Shown in pieces: positions 46,063 to 56,525 of a stretch of DNA of 64,000 bases. The translations under genes were made by a program, and so were the position numbers. The notes below the pieces were generated by a model that saw nothing but the letters and a program-made list of their open reading frames with translations, did not search any database and was not told where the DNA came from. The DNA is from Tanypteryx hageni (lineage: Eukaryota > Arthropoda > Insecta > Odonata > Petaluridae), in contig CM054120.1 of assembly GCA_028673005.1 (NCBI GenBank), forward strand, positions 61,564,057 to 61,628,056, read 5' to 3'. The number at the start of each line of letters is the position of its first letter. Positions within the stretch are counted from its first letter, which is position 1.

Positions 46063-47139
46063 CCAAACATTTTATTCATTTTCCTGAATATGGAGTTTTA
46101 TTCAAGAATAGTATTTTTCTACATGGCAGTTTAAAAACCATGCATCAGACTCAGAAATTGTCAAATTCATCCCCTAGATCGGATTTTACAATAATGGCTC
46201 ATTCTCATCCACAGTTGATGAAGAGATAGGAAAAAGTCTGTTTAACTTTCTGCTTTCTAGAACTTTTTCATGATTATACAGAAGTCATGGAGGAATCATG
46301 TTAAACAGTCATGTTAGTTGTGAACCAGCCCTACTTTAAAAATCGTGTTGGTAGAATTCGTGTTAGTTGGGGAGTGGGTGTATTGCCAAAATGTAATTCT
46401 TTCACTTTAATGCTCTATGAATGTAAGTTCAATCATAAAACATACATAAATACATATCATTTGAACTCTGAGTTGCTGTGTCACATCGCCAGCGTGTTGA
46501 AGTCAACTTGGTATTAAGGGTTACATTTAAAAGCATGTGACATTGAAAAGCAATTAAGTTGCCCTCACATCAAAATTACCATATTTACTTAGGTACCACA
46601 AACCCTTGTGTACCATGCACACTCCAATTTTTGGGCCAGTTCAGAGGGAAAAAGATAAATTTGTGCTGGAATAAGTTGACATCTGGTATTAAAAAAGTTG
46701 GCCACTTTACAGATTCCCTTTTCTGAAACAAGGCCCGCATTTCTACTTCATAAAATTCTCAGTACATATTTTGCAAGTATACACATAGAGGCAAGCGTGT
46801 AGCAGTGAATTTACTATTGAAACTAGCAATTTATGTAACCTCAAGTTTCTTACCGACATTTTGGGAAAAAATATGCGCACGGAAAATGAGTAATTGTGGT
46901 AAATCACCATCACCAGACACCTATGTATAAAACCTAACCCTTAGAGTACCAGTGTCTATTAGATTGACTCGGCATATATCTGTTAAAAATCCAAACAAAG
47001 AAATCAATACAAAAAGTTAAACAGTCTAAAGTCATCAAAATCAGTACGGTTGGTCATTTAGGGGGGCCTGCTAAACTTACTTGCCACAGGACCTGTTACT
47101 TCCTTGTTCCGCTACTGGTTGAAAGGGTAAAATTGCAAG
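46063..47139. other. Intron 2; two dispersed-repeat fragments
   Basis: At 46260-46380 there is text similar to 10100-10260 (repeated catgtta motifs, gaaccagccc). At 47045-47110 a block (CTTGCCACAGGACCTGTTAC, TTCCGCTACTGG) matches a G/C-rich repeat at 56265-56310. No gene seen. Confidence 0.45.
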
Positions 47140-47371
47140 AACTATAGAAAGAAATGAAGGTTATATTCTGTAGATATTTTTGTAAGGTTCCACAAAGTGG
47201 TGCCCTGTTTTTCAAGGGTTCCGTACCACCAAAAAAGGTTGGGATGCTCTGTCCTGAACCACGAGTAGGCTACAGGATAATTCTGGAATGAAAAATCCCA
47301 CCTCTGCCGAATGCGAATCTGGGACCACAGCGTGGAAGACCAACACTCTAACCACTCTGTCACCCTATAGC
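47140..47371 (-). repeat. tRNA-derived SINE
   Basis: On the minus strand it begins TAGGGTGACAGAGTGGTTAG (A box GACAGAGTGGTTAGAGTG), then TTGGTCTTCCACGCTGTGG and CAGATTCGCATTCGGC (B-box position). A tRNA-unrelated body follows (TTCCAGAATTATCCTGTAGC, TACTCGTGGTTCAGGACAGA). An internal polymerase III promoter and a non-tRNA body define a SINE. The 3' end is approximate. Confidence 0.65.
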
Positions 47372-48693
47372 AAAACTAATCACAATTTAAAAAAAGCTTT
47401 TTAACTGCCTCTCCTTGTTTTGGTAAAGAAAAATTAGAAGTCCACAAAATAATACATCTCAAAACACACCTGACCCCTCCTTAAACCCTTGCCTAATTAG
47501 CCCCTATCACGAACGGGCTGAATTTCCTTTCTGTAAATGATTGCATATATGCAAATTTTACAATGCTACAGTGAAAATACCATAACATTTAAACTAAAGA
47601 AGTAACCATTATTTTCATCATTAGACTTATAGGAAAATATCTACAAAAATTAAATCAGTAATAAAAAACAAAACATTTTGGATTAAAAGAAAATTTTTTT
47701 AATTACAAGAATGTTTAGGTTTCAATCAAAGATTTATGAATTAGCATTGGGTGATTATTTTATAACTATGTTTCCAAAGGACTATAAAAGTTATTTATCT
47801 CATCTTTGTCAAGGAAGTCATCAAGCATAAATCTGAAATTAACATGACCACTTGGCAACTAAGATTCTTAACATGTTCAGTGTGGAGGATGCACTGGTGC
47901 ATCCTTGAGAGGCTATCCTTATGAGCAGAGGATGCACTGATGTGGCCAGTTATTAGTTCTTTTCAATTTGTGGAGAAAACAGTTCCTAATTTTTTTTGCT
48001 TTAAATTGTACAAAAAATTATTTAAATATTTTCCCATTTTTGGAAATAAATAACACTATAAACACAAAAAAGGGTGCCGCACACAGAAAATTTTTTCCGG
48101 TACCAGGTCTCACAGTGAAAGTGTTAGTGAAAAACTGGATAGATCCATAGAGGAAAAGCTATTCTATTTTATCACCTACTTCCACATGTTAACACTTTAG
48201 TGAAGTTCTAACAGAATGAATAATTATGAATGCCACAACTGAGGTAATAAAAGGATTAACATGTTCACTGCCGTAAGAGCGATATACCTTAACAGTTCTG
48301 GTCAAATATAGCAATGAGGGTCAAATATGATCATCAGGTACAGGTGGTTTTGAAGGGAGCGTGGTTCATATATATATACTCACTACTGTCATTCAAATGT
48401 GAATTAGAAAAGTGAACTCATTTGATTAGAATTATTCCAAAATAATCAAAGTAGACTCAATGTACTAAAAAACATCATTAGCCCCTATGCTATTTTTGCA
48501 ATTACTGAAAAATTACAAAACATGGCATGCTATTATTTTTTGGGAAATTAAATACTACCTAATTTTCTTTTATCATTATTTTTAGCTCAAGAGGAAAATC
48601 ATTTAATTGGTCTGATCACCATCAGATAAGTACTTACTTTTCTTTGTTACTGAATTTCAAATGTTCACCTTTATTCATACAAAAGTTTCTTAC
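47372..48693. other. Intron 2; two piggyBac-type left ends
   Basis: TTAACATGTTCAGTGTGGAG at about 47872 and TTAACATGTTCACTGCCGTA at about 48257 both look like piggyBac-type termini with TTAA, in the same orientation. The first is followed by a GGATGCACTGGTGCATCC palindrome. No matching right ends or proteins were found. The rest is AT-rich. Confidence 0.45.
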
Positions 48694-48868
48694 CATTCAT
48701 TACTTGGAGTGCTCTTTCTGCTGGTTCTCGTATATAAAAGTGCACAAATGCGAAGTCCTTTATTTTCTTCACTTTATGGATTATTGCATTTCCTGCCTTC
48801 TCAAATATCTTTTTGATTCTCAGTTCAGAGGTGATAGCCATAAGGTTTCTTACATAGAGGACAGTCAC
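48694..48868 (-). CDS. A1CF/RBM46/RBM47-like protein, exon 2 (first part of RRM3)
   Basis: 175 nt with acceptor tcctctag|GTGACT and donor ATGAATG|gtaaga. It enters in phase 0, matching the preceding exon, and leaves after one base of a Gly codon. It encodes VTVLYVRNLMAITSELRIKK followed by a KIKDFAFVHFYIREPAERAL stretch, which are RNP2 and RNP1 of a third RRM. This is the expected order in the A1CF/RBM46/RBM47 family, where RRM3 starts with a VLYVRNLM-type strand. It lies 3,065 bp downstream of exon 1, across an intron holding a deleted piggyBac element. Confidence 0.92.
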
Positions 48869-49428
48869 CTAGAGGAAAGTTAAGAAAGTAAAAGACCATT
48901 TAAGTAAAACAAATTTCACCAAAAATCAATATGATAAAAATTAACTCATTACATTCACACATTTATACAGTATAATGCAAAATCTTTCTTGATACTGGAG
49001 TTAGTTCTCAGAATGTAACATTGCATTTGAATATCCAAAAGCGCTACATAAAGTAATGAATGTAGTGCTACATTCTAGAAACAATCTTCAACCTGAACTT
49101 CACTACATAAGCCTCTCTCCTCGGCTATAATAATCCAAAAGATTGATTAGCCAGAAATACACACAAAACAAAGCCTCTCTCAAAAGATACTAAATTCAAA
49201 TTTTTATTAATGCTTTCTAAGAACTGAAAATTGCTGCAATGATTTATGAATGAAGTAATTCTGTCACTGTATGATAATGCAATTACTTTGTTATGTTTTG
49301 GATTGTATTTATGCATTCATAATGTTATAAAGTGTTATCAAGGAAAATTAAATGTCATGAAAATTGTTGAGGCAAAAAGTTCTGTTCTAATGTTAGAATG
49401 AACAATAAATATCCACTGAATGTAAATT
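48869..49428. other. Intron 1, distal part, nothing recognised
   Basis: AT-rich intron upstream of the exon 2 acceptor, with no recognised repeats or RNA genes. Confidence 0.4.
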
Positions 49429-49432
49429 TTAA

Positions 49433-50663
49433 CCCTTCCCATGTCGCTAAAATATACAGAGATTATAAATTCCTGTTCATTTTTTTCAGATATAATTTTT
49501 TAAAAATGGGTATTTTTTTTAATAGCCAAATCAGTCAACTACATATTCATATATATGAAAACTGCACTTATAACATAAATATTATAGATATGAGGTAGTT
49601 ATTACTCTCCAAGTATGATGTTGTTTAGCAGTGATTTTTCAAAAACTGGTGGTGCATCTCTGAATACTGTCTCCAACTAACACTATTAAATATATACACT
49701 AATTACAGTTAATTGAATATTTACATCTGTTTGCACTCCACTACTCCTCAAATATTTTTCTTTGTGTGATAGTCCTCAATGCAATTGGAAAATAGCATGA
49801 GAAAATCATTTAAAGAAAAAACATCGCCAAAAAATTGCATTTGCTTGATCCATTCTGTATTGAAATATTCTTGTCTTTCAGTCTTTGGATTTAGGCCCAT
49901 GTTTGTAATTACGCCAAGGAAGGCATCGATATCACAAGATTCACTACTCTTCCAATTAGCGAGACGTGATGTAGGCGAATTCTGCTTGGCCAATTTTCTG
50001 CTTTTATCGTAGAGATTGGTTTCATCGCGTATTAGACTGATCATTTCATCTCCAAAAAAAGTCGGAAATATTGTATATGTTCGCTGTGAATATTAAAATC
50101 ACTTGGGAGAATTATTCCCAGTGTAACCTCACTAAAATTAGGTTGAAAACTTGGACCAGGGTCATTAAAAACAATGTCCAACCAACCTGTCGTAAGTCTT
50201 GGCATAGGTTCACCATTTAACACGATTTCCTCCTCATCTTCGTCTAATTCCCTTTCACTATTCATCAGACTATCTGATTCATCACTAAAACTATGGAAAT
50301 ATTCTTCATCATCACTTATTTCAGCTAATAATTGGACCAAATCCGATACTTCAAAGTCCGCCATGACGGATGTTTACGTTCTCAAAAAGGAAATTCAAGT
50401 TCGAAAAATGTAAATTTTATGGGTTATTTTGACTTACTCGGTGCTTTGACGTCACTACCAGTATTCTCTTTCGAAAGCGACCATCTCCTGCCATCTAGTA
50501 TCACTTACGGAAGGTAGAATAAGAGCTATATTAGTGAATGGCAGAATGCGGAATATATCATATACGACACGGAACAGCAGGCATCTGCTTGCGGAATATG
50601 TCGCAAACGACATGCGAGGGAAAAACGCAAGTGCGGAATATATCGTATTCGACACGGGAAGGG
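49433..50663 (-). mobile_element. piggyBac-like element, internally deleted (copy 4)
   Basis: TTAA at 49429-49432 and 50664-50667 flank ends CCCTTCCCATGTCG and, reversed, CCCTTCCCGTGTCG. Near the right end a box TGCGGAATAT(A/G)TC...CGACA is repeated three times at about 43-bp spacing (50549, 50591, 50634). Only the first part of the transposase remains. Confidence 0.9.
49748..50364 (-). pseudogene. piggyBac-like transposase, N-terminal part
   Basis: ATG 50364 opens MADFEVSDLVQLLAEISDDE and an acidic stretch. After a frame change near 50045 it continues MISLIRDETNLYDKSRKLAK, DIDAFLGVITNMGLNPKTER and YFNTEWIKQMQFFGDVFSLN, the N-terminal part of DDE_Tnp_1_7. The catalytic aspartates are deleted. 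It represents another lineage than the copies at 5.7 and 15.4 kb, with different ends. Confidence 0.8.
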
Positions 50664-50667
50664 TTAA

Positions 50668-51933
50668 ATTGCACATAGCAATGTTATCATTTATTGAAAT
50701 CAAGTTTCAAATATTTATTTTTAACATTATAAAGATTTTTATTTGCTAAATATAAATATTAATCTTGACACAGACTAATATCATGGATGCATGGGTGCCC
50801 GCAATAAGGAGTAAGAGGGGATATTTCACAAAAAATTGTACAACACCTATATAATAGCCCATGTCTGTTCGATGGTTGGTTTCATTTTACACGTTTTGGC
50901 CCACCCTGAAAAAATTTGTTGATTTCATAATCAAAATAAGTTATTTCCTGCATTCTTTCTTTCCCTTGCATGACGGTAAAAATTCTGCAAAATTTCTTAA
51001 TTGAAGACATAAAAAATGTTCCTATGCATCTTAAAGAATGTTAGGGTGGATATGGATTAATAGCATACTTTTCAAATAGGGTTGAGTGCAGAGATAAAAT
51101 ACTGGCATATATCACAGTTGTTAGCGTTAGTTAAGCATTGATCTATAAAATGAAAGCGACGGGCAACAGGAGATTGTTAGTTTTAACTCTTTTCATATGT
51201 GTATAGTGAAAATATTTACAGATCGTGTATCAATACGTTTTCCAAATTACTTGATAGGTGAATTTATCACAATTAAACTCCTTCGTGTTCTAAAGTTGTC
51301 TGTATAACTTTATTTCCTCCTTGTGGTGGTATTTTTGACTAATCACCCTTAAATGTAATTATTGCATAATGAGGCACCTAATGAATAATGAGATACATTA
51401 GCAATTTTAAAAATTAACAATATTGTTGTGTTATTTGTGTGCTGCACATAAGAGTTGAAAAAGATTTTAACGTTTTCTATGTTGTTAATCTTTCAAAATA
51501 AAAGATGTAATTGTTATTTATACATGTATGAAATTTATAATTTGAAATGTAAATTTGTTCGCTGAAACTTTGTGGTGGAAAATTAAGTATAACTTAAAAT
51601 AATTTCATTTCAAAAGTTCGATGAAAATTACAGATAACATCCTATTATAATTAACTTAAACAACGTGCATTAAAATCATCCGAGCATCTGACTTTCGCTT
51701 TAGCCTACCTGCATAAAAATGCTTGCCCAATCCTTAAAGACTGACGAAATACGGCAAAGATTAATATCTAAACTAAAATCTAATTTCACCATTAATAGAC
51801 CGAGACAACCACGATTGTTTAGACTATACGATTCGAGAAAATAAAATTGGCTCAAAAATACACAGTTCACGCACGAAAAACATTAGTTTCCTTATCATCA
51901 TAAAATTTGCATTTAAATAAAAAGTATAATTAC
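50668..51933. other. Intron 1, proximal part, nothing recognised
   Basis: AT-rich intron next to the exon 1 donor. No transposon protein, exon or RNA gene could be supported. Confidence 0.4.
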
Positions 51934-52608
51934 CTTAGACATAATGGTTTCATCTACCTCGATCTCAGGCTTCGCCCAATCAATTACTACCTCGTTACCC
52001 CAAAGCCTATATTTTTCTGGATTTAATCTTCTTTTGGCCATGGCTGCAAACCGGTGGCTCTGAAATTCTACAAAGGCGAACCCCCTGCTTTTAGTTTTAT
52101 CAATAATGGAACTATACAGGATTACATCTTCAACACCCTCCACGAGATTGGAAATTGCTTCCTTAATTTCTTCTTTCTTCTTACATTTCGGCAAACCTCC
52201 AAAAAACAATCTACAATTATCTACCGACTTCACTACTACTACTCGGCGCCCTTTACGAATTTCTTCGTTATTCAAATCTTTGATGGCCCTCATGGCATCT
52301 TCCTTTTTAGTATACATTACAAAGGCATAGCCTCTGTTAGATCCACTAAAAGCCATCATGAGTCGGGTTTCATATACTTTCCCTATTTTTTCCATGAACG
52401 GCACTAACTCGTCCTCGAAGATATCACGCGGCAGATTCCCCACGAACACTTCACATCCTCTGCGGGGAGGAGGTCCGCTCCAGTCAGGAGAAGGTCCATA
52501 AATACGCTGTCCATTGTTTTGGACGATTTCGTACCCTGTATTCTCAGTAAGACTCAAAAGCCGAGAGGCTCCGCTATGTTTGTTTAGAAGTTGACTCGGT
52601 AAAACCAT
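51934..52608 (-). CDS. A1CF/RBM46/RBM47-like RNA-binding protein, exon with start codon (RRM1 and RRM2)
   Basis: This exon encodes 225 residues from an ATG at 52608 to a GT donor (AAG|gtaatt) at 51934/51933, ending in phase 0. A short N-terminal part contains [16 protein letters not shown], a hallmark block of the A1CF/RBM46/RBM47 family. RRM1 covers about residues 52-130 (RNP2 [12 protein letters not shown]1 NRGYAFVMY). RRM2 covers about 133-216 (CRLFFGGLP and SRGFAFVEF), ending in [14 protein letters not shown], the usual linker to RRM3. By family knowledge these proteins bind single-stranded RNA, act in C-to-U editing, mRNA stability or germline control, and occur in nucleus and cytoplasm. 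Which paralogue this represents cannot be settled here; invertebrates often have one RBM46-like gene. The frame is open with no lesions, unlike the transposon genes around it. Translation stays open for six codons past the donor, so the splice site is inferred from the GT and the good join to the next exon. Confidence 0.93.
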
Positions 52609-52611
52609 TCT

Positions 52612-52960
52612 ACCCTACAGAAAGACGTCGAATTGTCAAACAACCTCACTCTCCAATAACCAGAAGCTCTGACTTCCGCGCACACACTTCCTACAGGCTA
52701 AGCTCGTCCAATAGTGGCACAAGGCGACGTCATCGGGGGGGGAACTCCCATTCTAAAATCGTGGTCTTAGCTGGCTAGTACAAAAAGTTGGTGAAGGCAC
52801 TGGCTAGCTGGCGCTGCTGTTGCGTTGACGTCATTTTTACAGCCAATCGAAGCGGAGAACAGGCAGCTAGCAGACGAATTTCAGCAGCCAATGGCAGCTT
52901 CGTACAGACGGCGAGCGCAATTTTCAAAAATCATACAGCAATTTAGTTTTATTCATTATT
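52612..52960 (-). promoter_or_regulatory. Promoter-like region upstream of the RNA-binding protein gene
   Basis: This stretch is richer in GC and CpG than its surroundings and lies directly upstream of the gene's start codon. It holds a perfect CRE octamer TGACGTCA (52826-52833), a second CGACGTCA-like site (about 52725-52732), and CCAAT boxes at about 52841 (AGCCAATCG) and 52886 (CAGCCAATGG). No TATA box is obvious, consistent with a broadly used promoter. The transcription start is not identifiable. Confidence 0.5.
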
Positions 52961-53285
52961 TTTCAATAAATGACGCAAATTTTTTTATTTAGCAAATCAA
53001 ACCTTTTTACGAATAACGTAACCAGAGGAGTAATGGGTGAGAATAGAAAGAATAATAATTTAAATAGTTTTATTGCAGAACAAATATTGTACATATTTAC
53101 ATATAACAGATATTAAATGGAATTGAACCACATAGATCAATTATTGTTCAATAAATATAGGAAACATGCACACATTGAAAAAATAATACAGTAGAATGTT
53201 TGTAACAGACGAAAGAATAATTAACATATGAAAGCTGCAGAAGCCAGCCACCAGACAAACATCATAACAATAATAAAGAAACAAG

Positions 53286-53361
53286 TCATGACAAAGTATG
53301 AACAGAAGTGACTTTTGCCAGTCTCAATGAATCAATAAGCATAGGAACCAATTCTCGGCAC
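53286..53361 (-). CDS. Candidate last exon of the THAP-type mini-gene
   Basis: The acceptor tatcattccag|GTGCCG starts a frame that fits the phase of the THAP exon. It encodes CRELVPMLIDSLRLAKVTSV then HTLS and a TGA at 53288-53286. AATAAA-like motifs follow on the minus strand, for example near 53150. Joined to the THAP exon it would give a 65-residue protein with only half a THAP fold. The peptide is not recognised. Support is limited to the splice signals and the phase; the intervening intron carries a Tigger-type MITE. Confidence 0.38.
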
Positions 53362-53527
53362 CTGGAATGATAACATTACAGAATTATTAACACTTCAACA
53401 TATGCATCAAATACAACTTTGCTCCTAAAGTGAAGATATGCATCACATGAAAACAAGACATAGTGAAGTATCTCGTTAAATGGTTACTATTATTAAAGTT
53501 GAAAATGCTGAGATACATATCTAACTA

Positions 53528-54086
53528 CAGTAATAACTCGATATGCGAATAATCTGTACACTAAATAAGTGACCTTTTTACTACAGGTAGTCCACGATAT
53601 ACTCGCCGTATCTCGAAACGAGAGGTTTCAAGTTAAAAATTGCAATCCCCTAACAATAATAATTGTTATTCATCCCAGGACATATACATATATGTATAGG
53701 ATGTCAAATTGGCTGTACTTATTATGCAATAGATATAAGGCCACAGCCTTTCTTAGGAATAAACAAACATATCCGAGAGAAGGTTCTCAGTCACTTATTA
53801 AAGGATCAAAAATAACAACTAAGCTGAGTTGGGCGGTAGAACAAGGTTCGTGTGTTCCAAATTGCAATCTGGATATAATTTCACATACGTAAACACAACC
53901 ATAGTAAGATTAATCTCAAAAAGAAACGTAACTCATTCTTTATTTTTCTCGGTACGTAAAAATATTACACAATATGTAGTACTGTAGGTAATAAAATACA
54001 GAAGTACATTAATTAATCGATATATTGTTTCAATACTCGAAAGCAACTCACGGAGCGCTTCTACTTCGTATATCGAGGTATTACTG
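53528..54086. mobile_element. Tigger/pogo-type MITE in the THAP mini-gene intron
   Basis: The ends are imperfect inverted repeats: CAGTAATAACTCGATATGCG on the left and, reversed, CAGTAATACCTCGATATACG on the right. The left flank is TA and the right flank CA, probably a mutated TA duplication. CAGT-starting ends with TA targets are typical of pogo/Tigger (Tc1-mariner superfamily) elements. At 559 bp it has no coding capacity. Its interior repeats tatctcgaaa-like motifs near the ends. Confidence 0.65.
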
Positions 54087-54143
54087 CATATAATTCTGTC
54101 GACTTACAAAAATATTTTTACAAATATAGCTAATAGTACTTAC

Positions 54144-54265
54144 GTAGATTCCGTGCGAGGAAACGAATGTAATTTCAACTTTAGATCTCCGGTCGTTCCC
54201 CTCGTATGCTTGCAGTTTAGTGCGTAGCACTTACGTGAACGCACAATCTTCTCTGGTTGATTCAT
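54144..54265 (-). CDS. THAP-type zinc finger, first coding exon (half domain)
   Basis: The ATG at 54265 opens 40 codons plus two bases up to donor TCTAC|gtaagt. The peptide has CYALNCKHTRGTTGDLKLKL then HSFPRTES, which fits the N-terminal half of a THAP domain (Cys-x4-Cys, then a hydrophobic residue and a FPR-type turn). The second half (Cys-x2-His, conserved Trp) is not seen. THAP domains are C2CH zinc-binding DNA readers found in host transcription factors and P-element transposases. An upstream noncoding exon ending GTACAG|gtaagg near 54405 is plausible. It could be a small host gene, a remnant of a longer THAP gene, or a P-element relic. Confidence 0.55.
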
Positions 54266-54685
54266 TTTTGCAAGCTAGTGGAAACGTTGCAACGTACAGA
54301 AAATAACTTAATTAACACACACAAAGAGTCACATGTATCACCAGCATATATGAAGTTGTTAACCATTCATTCATATACTCCTCTATAGTCAAAACATCCT
54401 TACCTGTACTAAAAAATAACACTTTCCCAAGATTTCCCGTAATGGCGGATAAACTTTCAGTTACGCAGTTACCTAGTTCAACAGTCACAACTTCTCAACA
54501 TGATCACTTCAAATTCGGCTTGGCGCTCACTCATTGGCTGTCTTACCATTCAAATTAGAGCGACGACAGCGCTCAACCTTTCGCTTTCACGGTGCCTTCA
54601 CCAACTTGATGTATCTGACGAGAACCAAATCGCCCCATAAGAGTTTCCTCCCCCTGACGTCATCGATGAGGAATGGTGGGGGAAG

Positions 54686-55009
54686 GATATCATAACAAGA
54701 TGAAGCTTAAGATAAAAAGAGTAGGCTATCGCTCTCAGCGCCACCTTGTGAGTAAATTAAATTAAGTGTAAACTTCACATCAAAATGTTTCCTGCGGTCT
54801 ATACCAATTTTAGGAAACTCAGTTATTAAGTATAAACACTTTCTAGTGATATCATACCAAGATGAAGCATAAGATAAAAAGAGTAGGCTATCGCTCTCAG
54901 CGCCACCTTGTGAGTAAATTAAATTAAGTGTAAACTTCACATCAAAATGTTTCCTGCGGTCTATACCAATTTTAGGAAACTCAGTTATTAAGTATAAACA
55001 GTTTCTAGT
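54686..55009. repeat. 162-bp tandem duplication
   Basis: Two head-to-tail copies (54686-54847 and 54848-55009) are nearly identical, differing at only a few bases, so the duplication is recent. A minus-strand frame of 108 codons runs across both copies and repeats the same peptide twice; this is a consequence of the duplication and is not taken as a gene. Confidence 0.9.
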
Positions 55010-55622
55010 GATAAATTTGGTAACCACACACAAAAAGCAAAGCAGTGAATCTGTTAAGTTTGTGTTTTATGCGTTCTTTAACAGCGAAGCGGTAGTCGTG
55101 GAACGCCTTATGGGCACGTCTCGTCCGTCTGTCCGTCCGTCTGTCCGTCGTAACTTTCATCTCTTGAACTGCTGGACGGGTTTTAATTAAATTAAATACG
55201 AATGATCCTTGTTAAAATGTGTCGCCCAGTTTTGATTTTGAACTGCATCCGTCAATTAGAGCTTCCACTTTATATAAGCACATAAATAAACTTACACTAG
55301 TATCTCGTTGAATGGCATCCGTCAAGCAGCAATTAAATATCATATTTTCTCTCATTTTCTCGTTTCTCAACAAAACGACCCAGATAAAGGAGATCTAAAA
55401 ACGAACATCTCTCCGGAGGTCGTCGGTTTCTAGTCACGAGCTAGAGATAGCACCTTAATCACAACTCGATCGGCACCGAACGTGCGGTTAAACGGTAACA
55501 ATTACGTCGATAAAAAAATTCTTCGAATAAATAATCCATGAGATTGTGTTCTACCGTTTCTGATTTCTACCGTTACCATAAAATTAAGAGATGGCATGTC
55601 AAACTAACATTCATCATTCATT
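55010..55622. other. Intergenic, short CGTC/TGTC microsatellite
   Basis: A (CGTCTGTC)-like array sits at about 55122-55150, a form often seen near the ends of LINE-type repeats. The rest, to 55622, is unique-looking AT-rich sequence with no convincing gene. Confidence 0.5.
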
Positions 55623-55851
55623 CGTGTTCTGTCTTGCGACAGGTCCTACCAATTAATTAATTAATTGGTTTTGACTAGGGAATATACATACACGGTGTGG
55701 TGGTTTCCCGTTGCCTTCCACACCGGACTCACACACAGAAGGGAGGAGGGAAACCCGGTGCCGGCATTTGCCTGCTCTTACGAAGAACACCAGGGGGGCC
55801 AACGGCTTAACGTCCCTTCCGAAGGACGGAACAGCTGAATTTGCGCGGTCT
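55623..55851. repeat. SINE-like dispersed repeat, copy 2
   Basis: This copy matches 10286-10510 in the same orientation and is better preserved, with an extra ATTAATTAATTAATTGG expansion. The 79-codon frame that covers it is repeat sequence. Confidence 0.65.
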
Positions 55852-55984
55852 TCTCAAACCACGCAAACAGGGGGCCGGGTGATATTCACTTTCACTTCTG
55901 CTCTCAGGTTACCAGTGCAATGTCGTCCAAATCTGTACGGTACTGAATAAATCGGTACGGTTGGTCACCTTAGTAATGCACGTA

Positions 55985-56310
55985 CCCAGAAATTTACTTC
56001 GGGGGGGGGGGGGGGTCTGAGGCCGAAAACCAATTTCCAGCAATTGATTAAATAAAATTCCTATTCAAATAATATAAACTTTTATAATTCCTATTCAAAT
56101 AATATAAACTTTTATAAAGTTTTTATTTTTCACAGCTCAACGCAGCAAGTGGCAGCGTAGTAAGAGGCAACGTAGCAAGTTTGTAGTGTGGTTACAGCAA
56201 GATTCCACAAACGTCTGTACACCGGGGGAGGGGGGTCCGGATCCCCCTCTCCCGGGCTCGCCAATTTTTCTTGCCCCAGGACCCGTGGCTTACTTATTCC
56301 GCCACTGTCT
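55985..56310. repeat. G/C-rich dispersed repeat with a long G run
   Basis: It starts near CGTACCCAGAAATTTAC with a run of about 14 G, and ends GGACCCGTGGCTTACTTATTCC GCCACTG. The right part matches 47050-47110. Inside, ATAATATAAACTTTTATAA(A/T) is duplicated directly at 56070-56115. A worn non-autonomous DNA transposon is the likeliest identity. Confidence 0.45.
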
Positions 56311-56525
56311 GCAACCGTCTCCTAAATATCACAATTTCATGGGCCCATGGTCGAACTCAAACTGACTCAACAATGCAAGATCTGCCGAGCAGAAGATTCT
56401 TTTTTTGTCCATTTATTTCGCCCCAAGACTGAATAATCCCCCAGCAGATCACCCAGGCTGGGAAATGTAAACATTACACGCAGTACTTCAAAAGCTATTG
56501 AAATATAAGGCTCCCCAGGAATGGG

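Larger units (their letters stand above)
52786..54606. repeat. Inverted sequence blocks flanking the THAP mini-gene
   Basis: A 15-mer AGTTGGTGAAGGCAC at 52786-52800 occurs as its exact reverse complement at 54592-54606. Around it, weaker inverted similarity extends outwards to GACGTCA plus a G-rich run on both sides (about 52725-52750 and 54635-54662). The 1.8-kb interval therefore looks like the product of an old inverted duplication of a promoter-like block, or a decayed element with inverted ends. No clear target duplication was found. Confidence 0.45.

Noticed and set aside
54707..55033. A 108-codon protein with an internal repeat
   Set aside because: It is created by the 162-bp tandem duplication being a multiple of three; there are no splice or start features.
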